From Deltaproteobacteria bacterium (GTDB taxonomy: Bacteria > Desulfobacterota > Desulfuromonadia > Desulfuromonadales > BM103): a stretch of DNA of 64,000 bases. A program made the position numbers and the translations under genes. The notes under the pieces were generated by a model. That model was not told the origin of the DNA. It ran no database searches and saw nothing but the letters and a program-made list of their open reading frames with translations. The stretch spans positions 1 through 64,000 of the forward strand of contig VAUL01000003.1 of the NCBI GenBank assembly GCA_005774545.1, in the 5' to 3' direction. Shown here piece after piece: positions 15,981 through 24,907 of the stretch. The stretch's first letter is position 1. Every line of letters starts with the position of its first letter.

Positions 15981-17696
15981 TTAGCCGTTGTTTTCCGAAC
16001 CGTTGCGGCCCAGAGCACCCTGCAGAAGGGCGCCGAGGTTGGAGGTCGCCTCCTTCTGCGCACCGAGGAATTCCTGGACTTCGGCCTTTTCCTTGTGCTC
16101 GTCAAGATGCTTGATCGACAGGGCGATCTTGCGATCGACGCCATCGATGCTGAGCACCACGGCTTCGAGGACATCGCCGGGCTTGGCGAAATCGCGCGGG
16201 CTTTCGACCTTCTCGCGGCTCAGTTCGGAGACGTGGATGAGCCCCTCGATCCCCTCCTCGATTTCGAGGAACACCCCGAAATCGGTGACCGAGGTCACGC
16301 GGCCGCGGATAATGGTCCCCGGGGCGCATTTGCTCGGGATCACGCTCCACGGATCGGGGGTCAGCTGCTTGATCCCGAGGGAGAAGCGCTCGTTCTCACG
16401 GTCGATATTGAGAACCACGGCCTTGACCGTGTCGCCCTTGCGGTACAGTTCCGAAGGATGCTTGATCCGGCGGGTCCAGGAGAGGTCGGAAATGTGAACC
16501 AGACCGTCGATCCCTTCATCGACGCCGACGAAAATGCCGAAGTCGGTGATGTTCTTGATCTGCCCTTCGATGATGGTGCCGATCGGGAACTTCTCGCCGA
16601 TCTGCTCCCACGGGTTCTGCTCGATCTGCTTGAGGCCGAGGGAGATGCGGCGGTTGGGGATGTCCAGAGCCAGCACCACGGTTTCGACTTCGTCACCGAT
16701 ATTGAGCACCTTGTTCGGATGCTTGATGCGCTTGGTCCAGCTCATCTCGGAGACGTGAATCAGCCCTTCGACCCCGCCTTCCAGTTCGATGAAGGCCCCG
16801 TAATCGGTCAGGCTGACAACCTTCCCCTGAACGCGGCCGCCGACCGGATATTTCCCCTCGACGTCGGCCCAAGGATCGGGAATGATCTGCTTCAGCCCCA
16901 GCGAAACGCGCTCACGCTCACGGTCGAACTTGAGAACCTTGACGTTGAGCTTCTGGCCAACGGTGAGCACGTCCGCGGGGTTGTTGACGCGGCCCCAGGA
17001 CATGTCGGTGATGTGCAGCAGGCCGTCAAGCCCGCCCAGGTCGATGAAGGCGCCGTAATCGGTCAGATTCTTCACCACGCCCTCGACCACCTGCCCTTCG
17101 GACAGGGTCTCCAGCGTCTGGCCGCGCATCGAATCACGTTCCTCTTCGAGCAGAACCCGGCGGGAAAGCACGATGTTGCCGCGCCGCTTGTTGAGCTTGA
17201 TGATCTTGAACTTGAGGGTGGCGCCGAGCAGTTTGTCGAGATTGCGCACCGGGCGGATGTCGACCTGGGAACCGGGGAGGAACGCGCTCACGCCGATATC
17301 GACGGTCAGGCCGCCCTTGATCCGTCCGGTGATCTTCCCTTCGATCACCGAGCCCTCTTCGAGGGAACCCCAAATGCGCTGGCGGTCGGCTTTCGACTTG
17401 GACAACGAAATGAGGCCGCTCTCGTTCTCGCGGCGCTCGAACAGGACGTCGATCTCGTCTCCCACCTTGACCTGGAGCTGACCGTTCTCGTCCCGGAATT
17501 CCTCGATCGGGATGACCCCTTCAGACTTGTAGCCGACGTCGACGATGACCGTGTCATCGTTGACCTGTACGACCGTCCCGCGCACGACGTCGCCGACGTG
17601 CAGTTCCTGAAGGCTGCTTTCAAACAGCGATTGGAAGTCCTGTTCGTGATCCGCACCTTCGTTTTGTTCCCGTTTGTTGTTGATGTTGTCCGACAT
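15981..17696 (-). CDS. rpsA: 30S ribosomal protein S1
   Basis: mRNA-binding ribosomal protein, 571 residues with six S1 (OB-fold) repeats. Domains begin with the recurrent G-x-V/I-x-G-x-V pattern (GDVVRGTVVQVNDD, GSVIEGKITGRIKGG, GQVVEGVVKNLTDYGAFIDLGG, GGRVQGKVVSLTDYGAFIELEGG, GTIIEGQIKNITDFGIFVGVDEG, GTIIRGRVTSVTDFGVFLEIEEG). I chose ATG 17696 (MSDNINNKRE), behind a GGGGGT site, over the ATG seven codons upstream. It follows ispH by 97 bp; a GC-rich hairpin at about 17722-17738 (CTGCCGCC/GGCGGCAG) lies in that gap and may tune expression. Confidence 0.95.
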   Translation of the reverse strand: MSDNINNKREQNEGADHEQDFQSLFESSLQELHVGDVVRGTVVQVNDDTVIVDVGYKSEGVIPIEEFRDENGQLQVKVGDEIDVLFERRENESGLISLSKSKADRQRIWGSLEEGSVIEGKITGRIKGGLTVDIGVSAFLPGSQVDIRPVRNLDKLLGATLKFKIIKLNKRRGNIVLSRRVLLEEERDSMRGQTLETLSEGQVVEGVVKNLTDYGAFIDLGGLDGLLHITDMSWGRVNNPADVLTVGQKLNVKVLKFDRERERVSLGLKQIIPDPWADVEGKYPVGGRVQGKVVSLTDYGAFIELEGGVEGLIHVSEMSWTKRIKHPNKVLNIGDEVETVVLALDIPNRRISLGLKQIEQNPWEQIGEKFPIGTIIEGQIKNITDFGIFVGVDEGIDGLVHISDLSWTRRIKHPSELYRKGDTVKAVVLNIDRENERFSLGIKQLTPDPWSVIPSKCAPGTIIRGRVTSVTDFGVFLEIEEGIEGLIHVSELSREKVESPRDFAKPGDVLEAVVLSIDGVDRKIALSIKHLDEHKEKAEVQEFLGAQKEATSNLGALLQGALGRNGSENNG

Positions 17697-17793
17697 TAAC
17701 CCGATACCCCCTAACAAAGTCTGCCGCCGGGCGGCAGTGTGGCCCTAGCCATGGTCGTTGAACGTAACACAGCGATCGAGGAAAAACAAATGT

Positions 17794-18651
17794 TTATTTT
17801 CCGCCGGGATCGGCAAGTTCGGCGACCCGGCTGACCACCTCGTCGATCAGCCAGCGCGGCGTCGAGGCCCCGGCGGTAATGCCGATGCGGCCGGCGCCGT
17901 CGAACCAGGTGCGCTCGATTTCCCCCGCCGTCTCGATGTGATGGGTGGCCGGCAGAATCTCGCGGCAGATCTGCGCCAGGCGCGAGGTGTTGGCGCTGTT
18001 GAATCCGCCGATCACCAGCATGACATCGACCTCCCTGGCAATCGCCCTGGCCTCGTTCTGACGAACCGTCGTGGCATCACAGATGGTGTTGAACACGTGA
18101 AGCTCCTGGCATTTCTCCAGGCAGATGTCGGCAACCTGGCGCAGGTTGTCGAAGGACTGGGTCGTCTGGGCAACGATGCCGACCTTCCCCATGCGCGGCA
18201 GGGCAGCGGCTTCGGCGGCATTGGCCACCACCCGCACCTTGCCGCCGTCGGCATAGGAGACGATCCCCTGGACCTCGGGGTGTTCGGCCTCGCCGACGAT
18301 GATCACCGAGTACCCGTTGGCGGCAAGACGGGCAGCGTATTCCTGGGCCTTCTTGACGAACGGACAGGTCGCATCGACCACGGTCAGATCGCGGGCGAGG
18401 ATGGCCCGCATCTCTTCGGACGTGACCCCGTGGGAGCGGATGATCACCGCCCCTTGAGGGATCGCTTCGACCCGGTCGACGACTTCCACTCCCTTTTCCG
18501 CCAGTTTCTCCACCACCTGCGGCGAGTGGATGATCGGCCCGAGGGAGCAGATGTGCTCATGATCTTCCGAGGCCTCGAACGCCATCTGGGTCGCGCGCTT
18601 GACGCCGAAGCAGAAGCCGGCGCTCTTTGCAAGGATGATCTCCACGCTCAC
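17794..18651 (-). CDS. ispH: 4-hydroxy-3-methylbut-2-enyl diphosphate reductase
   Basis: Last enzyme of the MEP isoprenoid pathway, converting HMBPP to IPP and DMAPP with a [4Fe-4S] cluster. The 285 residues are standard. The three cluster cysteines are in AKSAGFCFGV (Cys13), VDATCPFVKKAQ (near 96) and FNTICDATTVRQ (near 191). The substrate-binding GGFNSANTSRLA motif follows, and HSPQVV holds a conserved His. It overlaps cmk by 4 bp. The ispH-rpsA neighbourhood is conserved in Geobacter relatives. Confidence 0.96.
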   Translation of the reverse strand: MSVEIILAKSAGFCFGVKRATQMAFEASEDHEHICSLGPIIHSPQVVEKLAEKGVEVVDRVEAIPQGAVIIRSHGVTSEEMRAILARDLTVVDATCPFVKKAQEYAARLAANGYSVIIVGEAEHPEVQGIVSYADGGKVRVVANAAEAAALPRMGKVGIVAQTTQSFDNLRQVADICLEKCQELHVFNTICDATTVRQNEARAIAREVDVMLVIGGFNSANTSRLAQICREILPATHHIETAGEIERTWFDGAGRIGITAGASTPRWLIDEVVSRVAELADPGGK

Positions 18652-19376
18652 TCCTCTCCGTCGCCCGGGTAGCGCTTGCGAACCAGCGCGAGCATTGCGG
18701 CCAATACCTGTTCGATCCCCATCGCCGTGGTATCGATCGCCACCGCGTCGTCAGCCTGACGCAACGGGGAATGGGAACGGCGGCTGTCGGCCTGATCGCG
18801 GGCCTCGACCTCGGCAATGGTCCTGGCCAGGTCGACCGGCGTCCCCTTGGCCTGCAGCTCCAGGAAACGGCGGCGGCCCCGCTCCTCGGGGCTGGCGACC
18901 AGGAAAAACTTGATCTCGGCATCAGGGAAGACCACGGTCCCGATATCGCGCCCCTCGAGGACGAAGCCGCCCCGGGCGCACAACTCGCGCTGCCGCCTGA
19001 CCAGAGCCTCGCGCACCGCCGCACAGGCGGAGACCTTAGACGTCAGCAGGCTGATCTCCGGGGTACGGATGGCGGCGGAGACATCCTCGCCGTCGAGCAG
19101 CACCCGCTCACCGCCGGCATTGCGCACGAAATCGATGACGATGCCGGCAGCCAGGCGGCCGAGGGCGACGTCATCCTCCGGGTCGACGCCGCGCCGGGAA
19201 GCGGCCAGCGCCACGGCCCGGTACATGGCGCCGGTGTCGAGATTGACAAACCCGAGCTCCCTGGCCAGCAGCTTGCTCAGGGTGCTCTTGCCGACCCCCG
19301 ACGGGCCGTCGATGGCGACGATCGGGCGGCGGGCGCGGATCACGGACCGTTCCTGCTCAGGCGCTGCGGATGCCAT
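18648..19376 (-). CDS. cmk: Cytidylate kinase
   Basis: Phosphorylates CMP and dCMP to the diphosphates using ATP. The P-loop is AIDGPSGVGKSTLSK near the N-terminus, followed by LDTGAMYRAVAL, the NMP-binding SLLTSKVSACAAVREAL segment, VLEGRDIGTVVFPDA and the R-rich lid DQADSRRSHSPLRQADDAV. I place the start at ATG 19376 because GGAG sits 7 nt upstream, although it overlaps aroA by 20 bp. GTG 19343, with AGGA before it, would give a 231-residue protein closer to family length. Cmk preceding ispH and rpsA is a conserved arrangement. Confidence 0.93.
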   Translation of the reverse strand: MASAAPEQERSVIRARRPIVAIDGPSGVGKSTLSKLLARELGFVNLDTGAMYRAVALAASRRGVDPEDDVALGRLAAGIVIDFVRNAGGERVLLDGEDVSAAIRTPEISLLTSKVSACAAVREALVRRQRELCARGGFVLEGRDIGTVVFPDAEIKFFLVASPEERGRRRFLELQAKGTPVDLARTIAEVEARDQADSRRSHSPLRQADDAVAIDTTAMGIEQVLAAMLALVRKRYPGDGEE

Positions 19377-20652
19377 CGAGCAGCTCCCAGAAACGGGGGA
19401 ACGAGGTTTCGGTGCAGGCGGTGTCGGCAATGGTCACCGGACCGGTGGCGACCAGGGAGGCGATCGCGCAGCTCATGGCGATGCGATGATCGCCGTGGGA
19501 GCCGACGTGGCCGCCTTGCAGCCGCTCGCGGCCGGAGATGATCATGCCGTCGGGCGTCGGCTCGATCACGGCCCCCAGCTTCCCCAACTCGCTGGCGATC
19601 GCGGCGATGCGGTCGGTTTCCTTGACACGCAGTTCCTCGGCATCGCGGATCGTCGTCGTCCCCTCGGCCAGGGCCGCGGCAACGCTCAAAACCGGGAATT
19701 CGTCGATGGCGCGCGGCACCACCTCGCCGCCGATCTCGATCCCTTTCAACGGGCTGTGCCTGACCAGGATGTCGGCCACCGGCTCTCCCGACTGCTCGCG
19801 CTCGTTGAGCAGCTCCAGGCGACCGCCCATGGCCCGGAGAATGTCGATGGCGCCGCTGCGGCTCGGGTTGAGACCGACGTTTCTCACCAGCAGTTCGGCC
19901 CCCGGAGTGATCAGTCCGGCCACCAGGAAGAAGGTCGCCGAGGAGATGTCCCCCGGCACATGCATGTCGCGGGCCCGCAGGCGCGGCCGGCCGGCAACGG
20001 TGACGCCGCCGGCAAACGGCCGGACATCGGCGCCGAACCAGGCCAGCATCCGTTCGCTGTGGTCGCGGGAGAGGTGCGGTTCGCGCACGGTGGTCTCGCC
20101 GTCGGCGTAGAGGCCGGCGAGGAGAATCGCCGACTTGACCTGGGCGCTCGCGATCGGCGAATCGTAGCTGACCGGCGCCAGCGTCGTCCCCTGGATCGCC
20201 AGCGGCGCCAGCTCGCCGCCGCGCCGCCCCCAGATGCGAGCCCCCATGGTCGTCAGCGGGCCGACCACCCGCTTCATCGGCCGGCGCCGCAGGTACTGAT
20301 CGCCGGTCAGGACCGAAAAGAACTTCTGTCCGGCCAGCAGCCCGCTCATCAGGCGCATGGTGGTGCCGGAATTGCCGCAGTCGAGCACATCGCCCGGTTC
20401 CTGCAGCCCGTCCAGCCCCTTGCCTTCGATCTCCAGCTCACCCTGAGCGATCTGGCGGATGGGGATCCCCATCGCCTCGAAAGCCTTGAGGGTGGAGAGG
20501 TTGTCCTCGCCGGTCAGGAAACCGCTGACCCGCGTGACGCCTTCGGCCAGCGAGCCGAACATGATCGCGCGGTGGGAGATCGACTTGTCGCCGGGGGTAA
20601 CGATCTCGCCGCGCAACGTCGCGGCGGGATGGAGGGTGCGGTCAACACTCAT
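19357..20652 (-). CDS. aroA: 3-phosphoshikimate 1-carboxyvinyltransferase (EPSP synthase)
   Basis: Sixth step of the shikimate pathway: transfers enolpyruvyl from PEP to shikimate-3-phosphate. The 431 residues start with GEIVTPGDKSISHRAIMFG, the phosphate/PEP-binding signature. LDCGNSGTTMRLMSGLLAG follows near residue 90, then GDISSATFFLVAG and the late EELRVKETDRIAAIA motif. It is translationally coupled to tyrA (4-bp ATGA overlap) and runs into cmk. The start ATG is clear. Confidence 0.96.
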   Translation of the reverse strand: MSVDRTLHPAATLRGEIVTPGDKSISHRAIMFGSLAEGVTRVSGFLTGEDNLSTLKAFEAMGIPIRQIAQGELEIEGKGLDGLQEPGDVLDCGNSGTTMRLMSGLLAGQKFFSVLTGDQYLRRRPMKRVVGPLTTMGARIWGRRGGELAPLAIQGTTLAPVSYDSPIASAQVKSAILLAGLYADGETTVREPHLSRDHSERMLAWFGADVRPFAGGVTVAGRPRLRARDMHVPGDISSATFFLVAGLITPGAELLVRNVGLNPSRSGAIDILRAMGGRLELLNEREQSGEPVADILVRHSPLKGIEIGGEVVPRAIDEFPVLSVAAALAEGTTTIRDAEELRVKETDRIAAIASELGKLGAVIEPTPDGMIISGRERLQGGHVGSHGDHRIAMSCAIASLVATGPVTIADTACTETSFPRFWELLDGIRSA

Positions 20653-21515
20653 AGGATGGCATCCCTGCTCTCTTTTGACCTGCGGAAGAACTCGAACAGG
20701 CGCTCGTCATCCCCGCGCGCCACATCGTCTTTGAGCTCCCGGAAAAAGGCTTCGAACTGCCCCATCATCTCGACCAGGGCCTCACGGTTGGTCAGGGCGA
20801 TGTCGCGCCACATGGTCGGATCGGAGGAGGCGATGCGCGTAAAATCGCGGAAACCGCCGGCGGAATATTCGAGAATGTTCTCCTCGTAGCGGTCATAGGC
20901 GCCGACCGCGTTGACCAGCGCGTACGCCACCATGTGCGGCAGGTGGCTGATCGCCGCCAGGACCCGGTCGTGCTTTTCGACATCCATCACCACCACCTCG
21001 CAACCGGCGGCTTCCCACATGGCCTGAACCAGGGCAAGGGCCGCCGGATCGGTACGCGGTGTCGGCGTAAGGATGCTGCGCCGCCCCTGGTAGAGCGAAG
21101 CGAAGGCCGCCTCCGCACCGCTGTGCTCGGTGCCGGCGATCGGATGGCCGGGGACGAAGTGGACATCGGCGCGCAGGAACGGTTCGATCTGATCGATCAC
21201 CGCCTGCTTGACGCTGCCGCCGTCGGTCAGGATCGCGCCGGGCTTCAGGTGCGGCATCGCCTCGCAGGCCACCGGCCCGAGGGTCAGTACCGGCGTCGCC
21301 AGAAAGACCACGTCGGCATCGGCGACCCCGGCGGCAAGATCGCGGGTGACGCTGTCGACCACGCGCAGCTCCAAGGCCTTGTCGAGGTTCGCCTGGCCGC
21401 GGCCGATGCCGACCACGTGTCCGACCGCCCCGGAAGCCTTCAGCGCCAGGGAAAGCGATCCGCCGATAAGGCCGACGCCGACCACTGCGAGTTTGTTGAT
21501 GTAAAGGCTGCTCAT
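20649..21515 (-). CDS. tyrA: Prephenate dehydrogenase
   Basis: Oxidatively decarboxylates prephenate to 4-hydroxyphenylpyruvate for tyrosine synthesis. It is a monofunctional, 288-residue protein. The dinucleotide fold GVGLIGGSLSLALK lies at residues 10-24, HPIAGTEHSGAEAAFASLY near 122 carries the catalytic His, and SHLPHMVAYALVNAVG and the FRDFTRIASSDPTMW motif follow. I use ATG 21515 (MSSLYINKLAVVG); the upstream reading frame has no family similarity. It lies 49 bp after pheA and overlaps aroA. Confidence 0.95.
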   Translation of the reverse strand: MSSLYINKLAVVGVGLIGGSLSLALKASGAVGHVVGIGRGQANLDKALELRVVDSVTRDLAAGVADADVVFLATPVLTLGPVACEAMPHLKPGAILTDGGSVKQAVIDQIEPFLRADVHFVPGHPIAGTEHSGAEAAFASLYQGRRSILTPTPRTDPAALALVQAMWEAAGCEVVVMDVEKHDRVLAAISHLPHMVAYALVNAVGAYDRYEENILEYSAGGFRDFTRIASSDPTMWRDIALTNREALVEMMGQFEAFFRELKDDVARGDDERLFEFFRRSKESRDAIL

Positions 21516-21564
21516 CTTCCGTCGCTCACCTGAAAAGTTGGTTGTGTATCGGGAGGCCGCTCCG

Positions 21565-22638
21565 CTACCTGGCCTTCGGATAGGAGCCGAGCACCTTGAG
21601 GAACTGGCAGTAGCCGTTGAGCTCCTCGACGGCGGCGGCCACCTGCGGTTCCCGGACATGACCCTCCATGTCGAGGAAAAAGATGTATTCCCACGCCCGC
21701 CCCTTCATCGGCCGGCTTTCGATCTTGGACAGGTTGATGCCGCGCTTGGAGAACGGTTCCAGCATGCGGTAGAGAATCCCCGGCTCGTCACGAACGCTGA
21801 ACATGATCGAAGTCTTGTCGTTCCCCCCCGGCTCCGGCATCTGCTGGCCGATCACCAGAAAGCGCGTGAAGTTGTTGGGGTTGTCCTCGATGCGGTGCTT
21901 GACCGCACGCAGCCCGTAGAGATTGGCCGCCGCCTCGCTGGCGATGGCCGCGACGCTCTCGTCCTCGGCCGCCAGCTGGGCGGCCTGGGTGGTGCTGCCG
22001 ACATCAACCAGCGGCACGTCGGGGAGGTTTTCCTCGAGCCAGACCCGGCACTGGGCCAGGGCCTGCGGATGGGAAACGACCTTGCGGATGTCCTCGATCC
22101 GGCCGGTGCGGTTGAGCAGGTCGTGCGAGACCTCGATCAGCACTTCGGCGATGATCTTGAGGTCGGATTTCATGAACATGTCGAGGGTGTGGGAGACCAC
22201 CCCCTCGTTGGAATTCTCCACCGGCACGACCCCGTAGTTGGCACGACCCCGGCCGACCTCCTCGAAGATGGAGGGGATGCTCTTGATCGGCACCAGCTGG
22301 GCGGAGAAGCCGAATTGCTGCATGGCCGCAACGTGGGTGAAGGTGCCCTGGGGGCCGAGAAATGCGACCTTCATCGGCTGTTCGAGGGAAAGGGACGCGG
22401 AGATGATCTCGCGGAATACCCGCCGCACCCCCTCTTCCGGGAACGGGCCGGGGTTGCCGGCTATCAGCCGGGCATAGATCGCCTGCTCGCGGCTGGGAAC
22501 GTAGAAGTCGCCGTCCCCCCCCGCCTTGGCCTTGCCCACCGCGACGACCACCCTGGCCCGCTCGTTGAGCAGCTCGAGAATCCGATCGTCGATGGCATCG
22601 ATCTGCCGGCGCAGATCGGCAAGTTGCTGGTCGGCCAC
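21565..22638 (-). CDS. pheA: Bifunctional chorismate mutase / prephenate dehydratase (P-protein)
   Basis: Two-step enzyme leading to phenylpyruvate. Residues 1-85 are an AroQ chorismate mutase (LRRQIDAIDDRILELLNERA). Residues about 90-265 are the dehydratase, starting KVAFLGPQGTFTH, with the NSNEGVVSHTLDMF and TRFLVIGQQ motifs. Residues about 275-357 are an ACT domain (RDEPGILYRMLEPFSKRGINLSKIESRP) that should bind Phe for feedback inhibition. I chose GTG 22638 because AGGAGG lies 5 nt before it; this gives 357 residues, the usual length. It is the first gene of the leftward superoperon, with a promoter at 22673-22701. Confidence 0.94.
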   Translation of the reverse strand: MADQQLADLRRQIDAIDDRILELLNERARVVVAVGKAKAGGDGDFYVPSREQAIYARLIAGNPGPFPEEGVRRVFREIISASLSLEQPMKVAFLGPQGTFTHVAAMQQFGFSAQLVPIKSIPSIFEEVGRGRANYGVVPVENSNEGVVSHTLDMFMKSDLKIIAEVLIEVSHDLLNRTGRIEDIRKVVSHPQALAQCRVWLEENLPDVPLVDVGSTTQAAQLAAEDESVAAIASEAAANLYGLRAVKHRIEDNPNNFTRFLVIGQQMPEPGGNDKTSIMFSVRDEPGILYRMLEPFSKRGINLSKIESRPMKGRAWEYIFFLDMEGHVREPQVAAAVEELNGYCQFLKVLGSYPKAR

Positions 22639-22672
22639 GGCCACCTCCTTCCCCGGCATTTCCGGAGTTGCG

Positions 22673-22701
22673 ACTCTAGCCGAAACATGGTGAAAAGGCA
22701 A
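22673..22701 (-). promoter_or_regulatory. Promoter of the pheA-tyrA-aroA-cmk-ispH-rpsA operon
   Basis: On the minus strand TTGCCT, 17 bp, TAGAGT lies about 35 bp before the pheA start. Each box matches the sigma-70 consensus at 4 of 6. Confidence 0.45.
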
Positions 22702-22738
22702 GTTGTGCGAGGGGTTACGGAAGCCCTCGCGAGCGTGC

Positions 22739-22767
22739 TTGACCGCCCCTCCCGGCACGGCTAAACT
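22739..22767 (+). promoter_or_regulatory. Promoter of the aminotransferase gene
   Basis: TTGACC (22739-22744), 17 bp, TAAACT (22762-22767): -35 matches 5/6 and -10 matches 4/6, 39 bp before the ATG at 22806. It is divergent from the pheA promoter. Confidence 0.55.
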
Positions 22768-22805
22768 CCGCTAATCCCAATAAAATGAACAGAAGGAGTT
22801 TTCGC

Positions 22806-23993
22806 ATGTCGATCGCCATCAAGGTCCGCAGCGCCATCGAGCGCGCCTCGTGGATTCGCCGCATGTTCGAGGAGGGGGCCGCCCTGACGGCCCGCTACGG
22901 AGCCGAGAACGTCTTCGACTTCACCCTCGGCAACCCCGCCGTCGAACCGCCCGAAGCCTTCCGCAACGAACTGCGCAAGCTGGCCGAGCAACCGATCCCC
23001 GGCATGCACCGCTACATGAACAATGCCGGCTACGACTTCACCCGCAAGGCGGTCGCCGAATTCCTGACCGAGCAGACCGGCGTGGCCGTCCCGTCGAGCC
23101 ACGTGGTCATGATCTGCGGTGCCGGAGCCGGGCTGAACGTGGTTCTCAAGACGATCCTCAACCCCGGGGAGGAGGTCATCATCCTCACGCCGTACTTCGT
23201 CGAGTACAAATTCTACGTCGACAACCACGGCGGCACCACGACCGAGGTCTGGACCGACCGCGAAACGTTCCAGCCGGACGTGGCCGCCATCGAGGCGGCG
23301 ATCGGCCCGAACACCCGCGCGGTGCTGATCAACTCCCCGAACAATCCGACCGGCGTGGTCTATCCGGCGGAAACGCTGGAAGCGCTCGGCAGGATGCTGG
23401 AGCGCAAGCAGGCGGAACTGGGGCGGACGATCTACGTCATCTCCGACGAGCCCTATGCGCGCCTGGCTTTCGACGGCATCAAAGTGCCGCCGGTCTTCCG
23501 CTTTATCCGCAACAGCATCGTGGTGACGTCACACTCCAAGGACCTGGCGCTCCCGGGCGAGCGGATCGGCTACCTTGCCGCCAACCCGGCCATGGACGAC
23601 TGCGCCCTGTTCCTCGAAGGGGCGATCTTCTGCAACCGGGTCCTCGGCTTCGTGAACGCTCCGGCCCTGATGCAGCGCCTGGTGGCCGGCCTGCAGCGGG
23701 AAAGCGTCGATGTCGGCGAATACCAGCACAAGCGCGACGTTCTCTACAACCACCTCACCGACCTGGGATTCAAGATGGTCAAGCCCGGCGGCGGGTTCTA
23801 CCTCTTCCCGCAATCACCGATCGAAGACGACGTGGCCTTCGTGCGCAAGGCGCTGGAGCACAACATCCTCCTCGTCCCCGGCAGCGGCTTTGGTGCTCCC
23901 GGCTACTTCCGCATCGCCTACTGCGTGGCCATGGACGTCATCGAGCGCAGCCTGCCGGCCTGGGACAAACTGGCCAAAGACGCGGGGCTGTAG
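22806..23993 (+). CDS. PLP-dependent class I/II aminotransferase
   Basis: A fold-type I aminotransferase of 395 residues. The Schiff-base Lys is in SHSKDLALPGERIGYL near residue 241. NSPNNPTGVVY holds the conserved Asn, ISDEPYARL the Asp that contacts the pyridine nitrogen, and PGSGFGAPGYFRIAYC the carboxylate-binding Arg. The start is ATG 22806, behind AGAAGGAG. Position opposite pheA-tyrA suggests transamination of phenylpyruvate/hydroxyphenylpyruvate or aspartate, but the sequence alone does not fix the substrate. Confidence 0.9.
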   Translation: MSIAIKVRSAIERASWIRRMFEEGAALTARYGAENVFDFTLGNPAVEPPEAFRNELRKLAEQPIPGMHRYMNNAGYDFTRKAVAEFLTEQTGVAVPSSHVVMICGAGAGLNVVLKTILNPGEEVIILTPYFVEYKFYVDNHGGTTTEVWTDRETFQPDVAAIEAAIGPNTRAVLINSPNNPTGVVYPAETLEALGRMLERKQAELGRTIYVISDEPYARLAFDGIKVPPVFRFIRNSIVVTSHSKDLALPGERIGYLAANPAMDDCALFLEGAIFCNRVLGFVNAPALMQRLVAGLQRESVDVGEYQHKRDVLYNHLTDLGFKMVKPGGGFYLFPQSPIEDDVAFVRKALEHNILLVPGSGFGAPGYFRIAYCVAMDVIERSLPAWDKLAKDAGL

Positions 23994-24806
23994 ATGGAGA
24001 AGCGCTTTCTGCCTCCCGCCGAGGCCGCCGCCGCCATCGTCGCCGCCGGCGAGCGCATCCTCACCCAGCCGGCTTCGCGCACCCTGGTGCTGAGCCTCCT
24101 GGCCGGCTTCTACATCGCCTTCGGTGCGCAACTGGCCACGGTGGTCACCTCCGATGCTGCCGCGCATCTCGGCCTCGGCATCAGCCGGTTCCTGGGAGGG
24201 AGCGTCTTCTCCCTCGGGCTGATGCTCGTGGTGATCTGCGGCGCGGAGCTGTTCACCGGCAACAGCCTGCTGACCAAAGCCGCCCTGCAGGGACGCATCC
24301 CCTGGGGAAAGCTGGCCGAGAACTGGGGGGTGGTGCTGTTCGGCAACTTCCTCGGCTCGCTGTTCTTCGCCTGGATGATGTTCGAAACCGGGCTGTGGAA
24401 GAGCGGCCGGATTGGCGAGCACGCCGTCGGCATCGCCGCCGCCAAGTGCCAGCTTGATTTCGGCGCGGCCTTCGTGCGGGGGATCCTGTGCAACTGGCTG
24501 GTCTGCCTGGCGGTGTTCATGGCGACCGCGGCCCGCGACGTCGTCAGCAAGATGCTGGCCTGCTACATGCCGATCATGGCCTTCGTGGCCAGCGGCTTCG
24601 AGCATAACATCGCCAACATGTACTTCATCCCGGCCGGGCTGTTCATCGACGGCACCCTCGGCGGGCAAACCGGGGGGCTGACCTGGAGGAACTTTTTCCT
24701 CGGCAACCTTGTCCCGGTCACGCTGGGCAACATCGTCGGCGGGGTGGTCTTCGTCGCCTTTGCCTACTGGTACGTCCACCTCAGGGGGAACCGGCAGCAA
24801 CCTTGA
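23994..24806 (+). CDS. Formate/nitrite transporter (FNT) family channel
   Basis: A 270-residue membrane protein of the FocA/NirC family, with six helices forming a pentameric channel for small monovalent anions (formate, nitrite, hydrosulfide, acetate). The FNT signature GAELFTGNSLL lies near residue 81, and later VKMLACYMPIMAFVASGFEHNIANMY-like and NFFLGNLVPVTLGNIVGG segments are typical. It begins immediately after the aminotransferase stop, so the two may be co-transcribed by position only. A terminator follows at 24831-24867. Which anion it carries cannot be read here. Confidence 0.9.
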   Translation: MEKRFLPPAEAAAAIVAAGERILTQPASRTLVLSLLAGFYIAFGAQLATVVTSDAAAHLGLGISRFLGGSVFSLGLMLVVICGAELFTGNSLLTKAALQGRIPWGKLAENWGVVLFGNFLGSLFFAWMMFETGLWKSGRIGEHAVGIAAAKCQLDFGAAFVRGILCNWLVCLAVFMATAARDVVSKMLACYMPIMAFVASGFEHNIANMYFIPAGLFIDGTLGGQTGGLTWRNFFLGNLVPVTLGNIVGGVVFVAFAYWYVHLRGNRQQP

Positions 24807-24830
24807 CCGCCGACACCGTCCCTCCCTTGC

Positions 24831-24867
24831 AACAGGAAAGGCCCGCCATGAGCGGGCCTTTCCTGTT
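24831..24867. terminator. Terminator after the FNT channel gene
   Basis: AACAGGAAAGGCCCGC, a 5-nt loop, and its exact inverted copy form a 16-bp stem. It sits between the convergent FNT gene and the unknown gene at 24908 and can serve both strands. The trailing T-tract is short. Confidence 0.7.
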
Positions 24868-24907
24868 GATGCGACAATTATCCGGCAGTTGACGCCGTGG
24901 TTCGCCC

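Noticed and set aside
14916-17699. 927-codon plus-strand frame opposite sppA and rpsA
   Set aside because: Composition is that of an antisense frame (D/L/H-rich without motifs); the minus strand encodes unmistakable S1 repeats.
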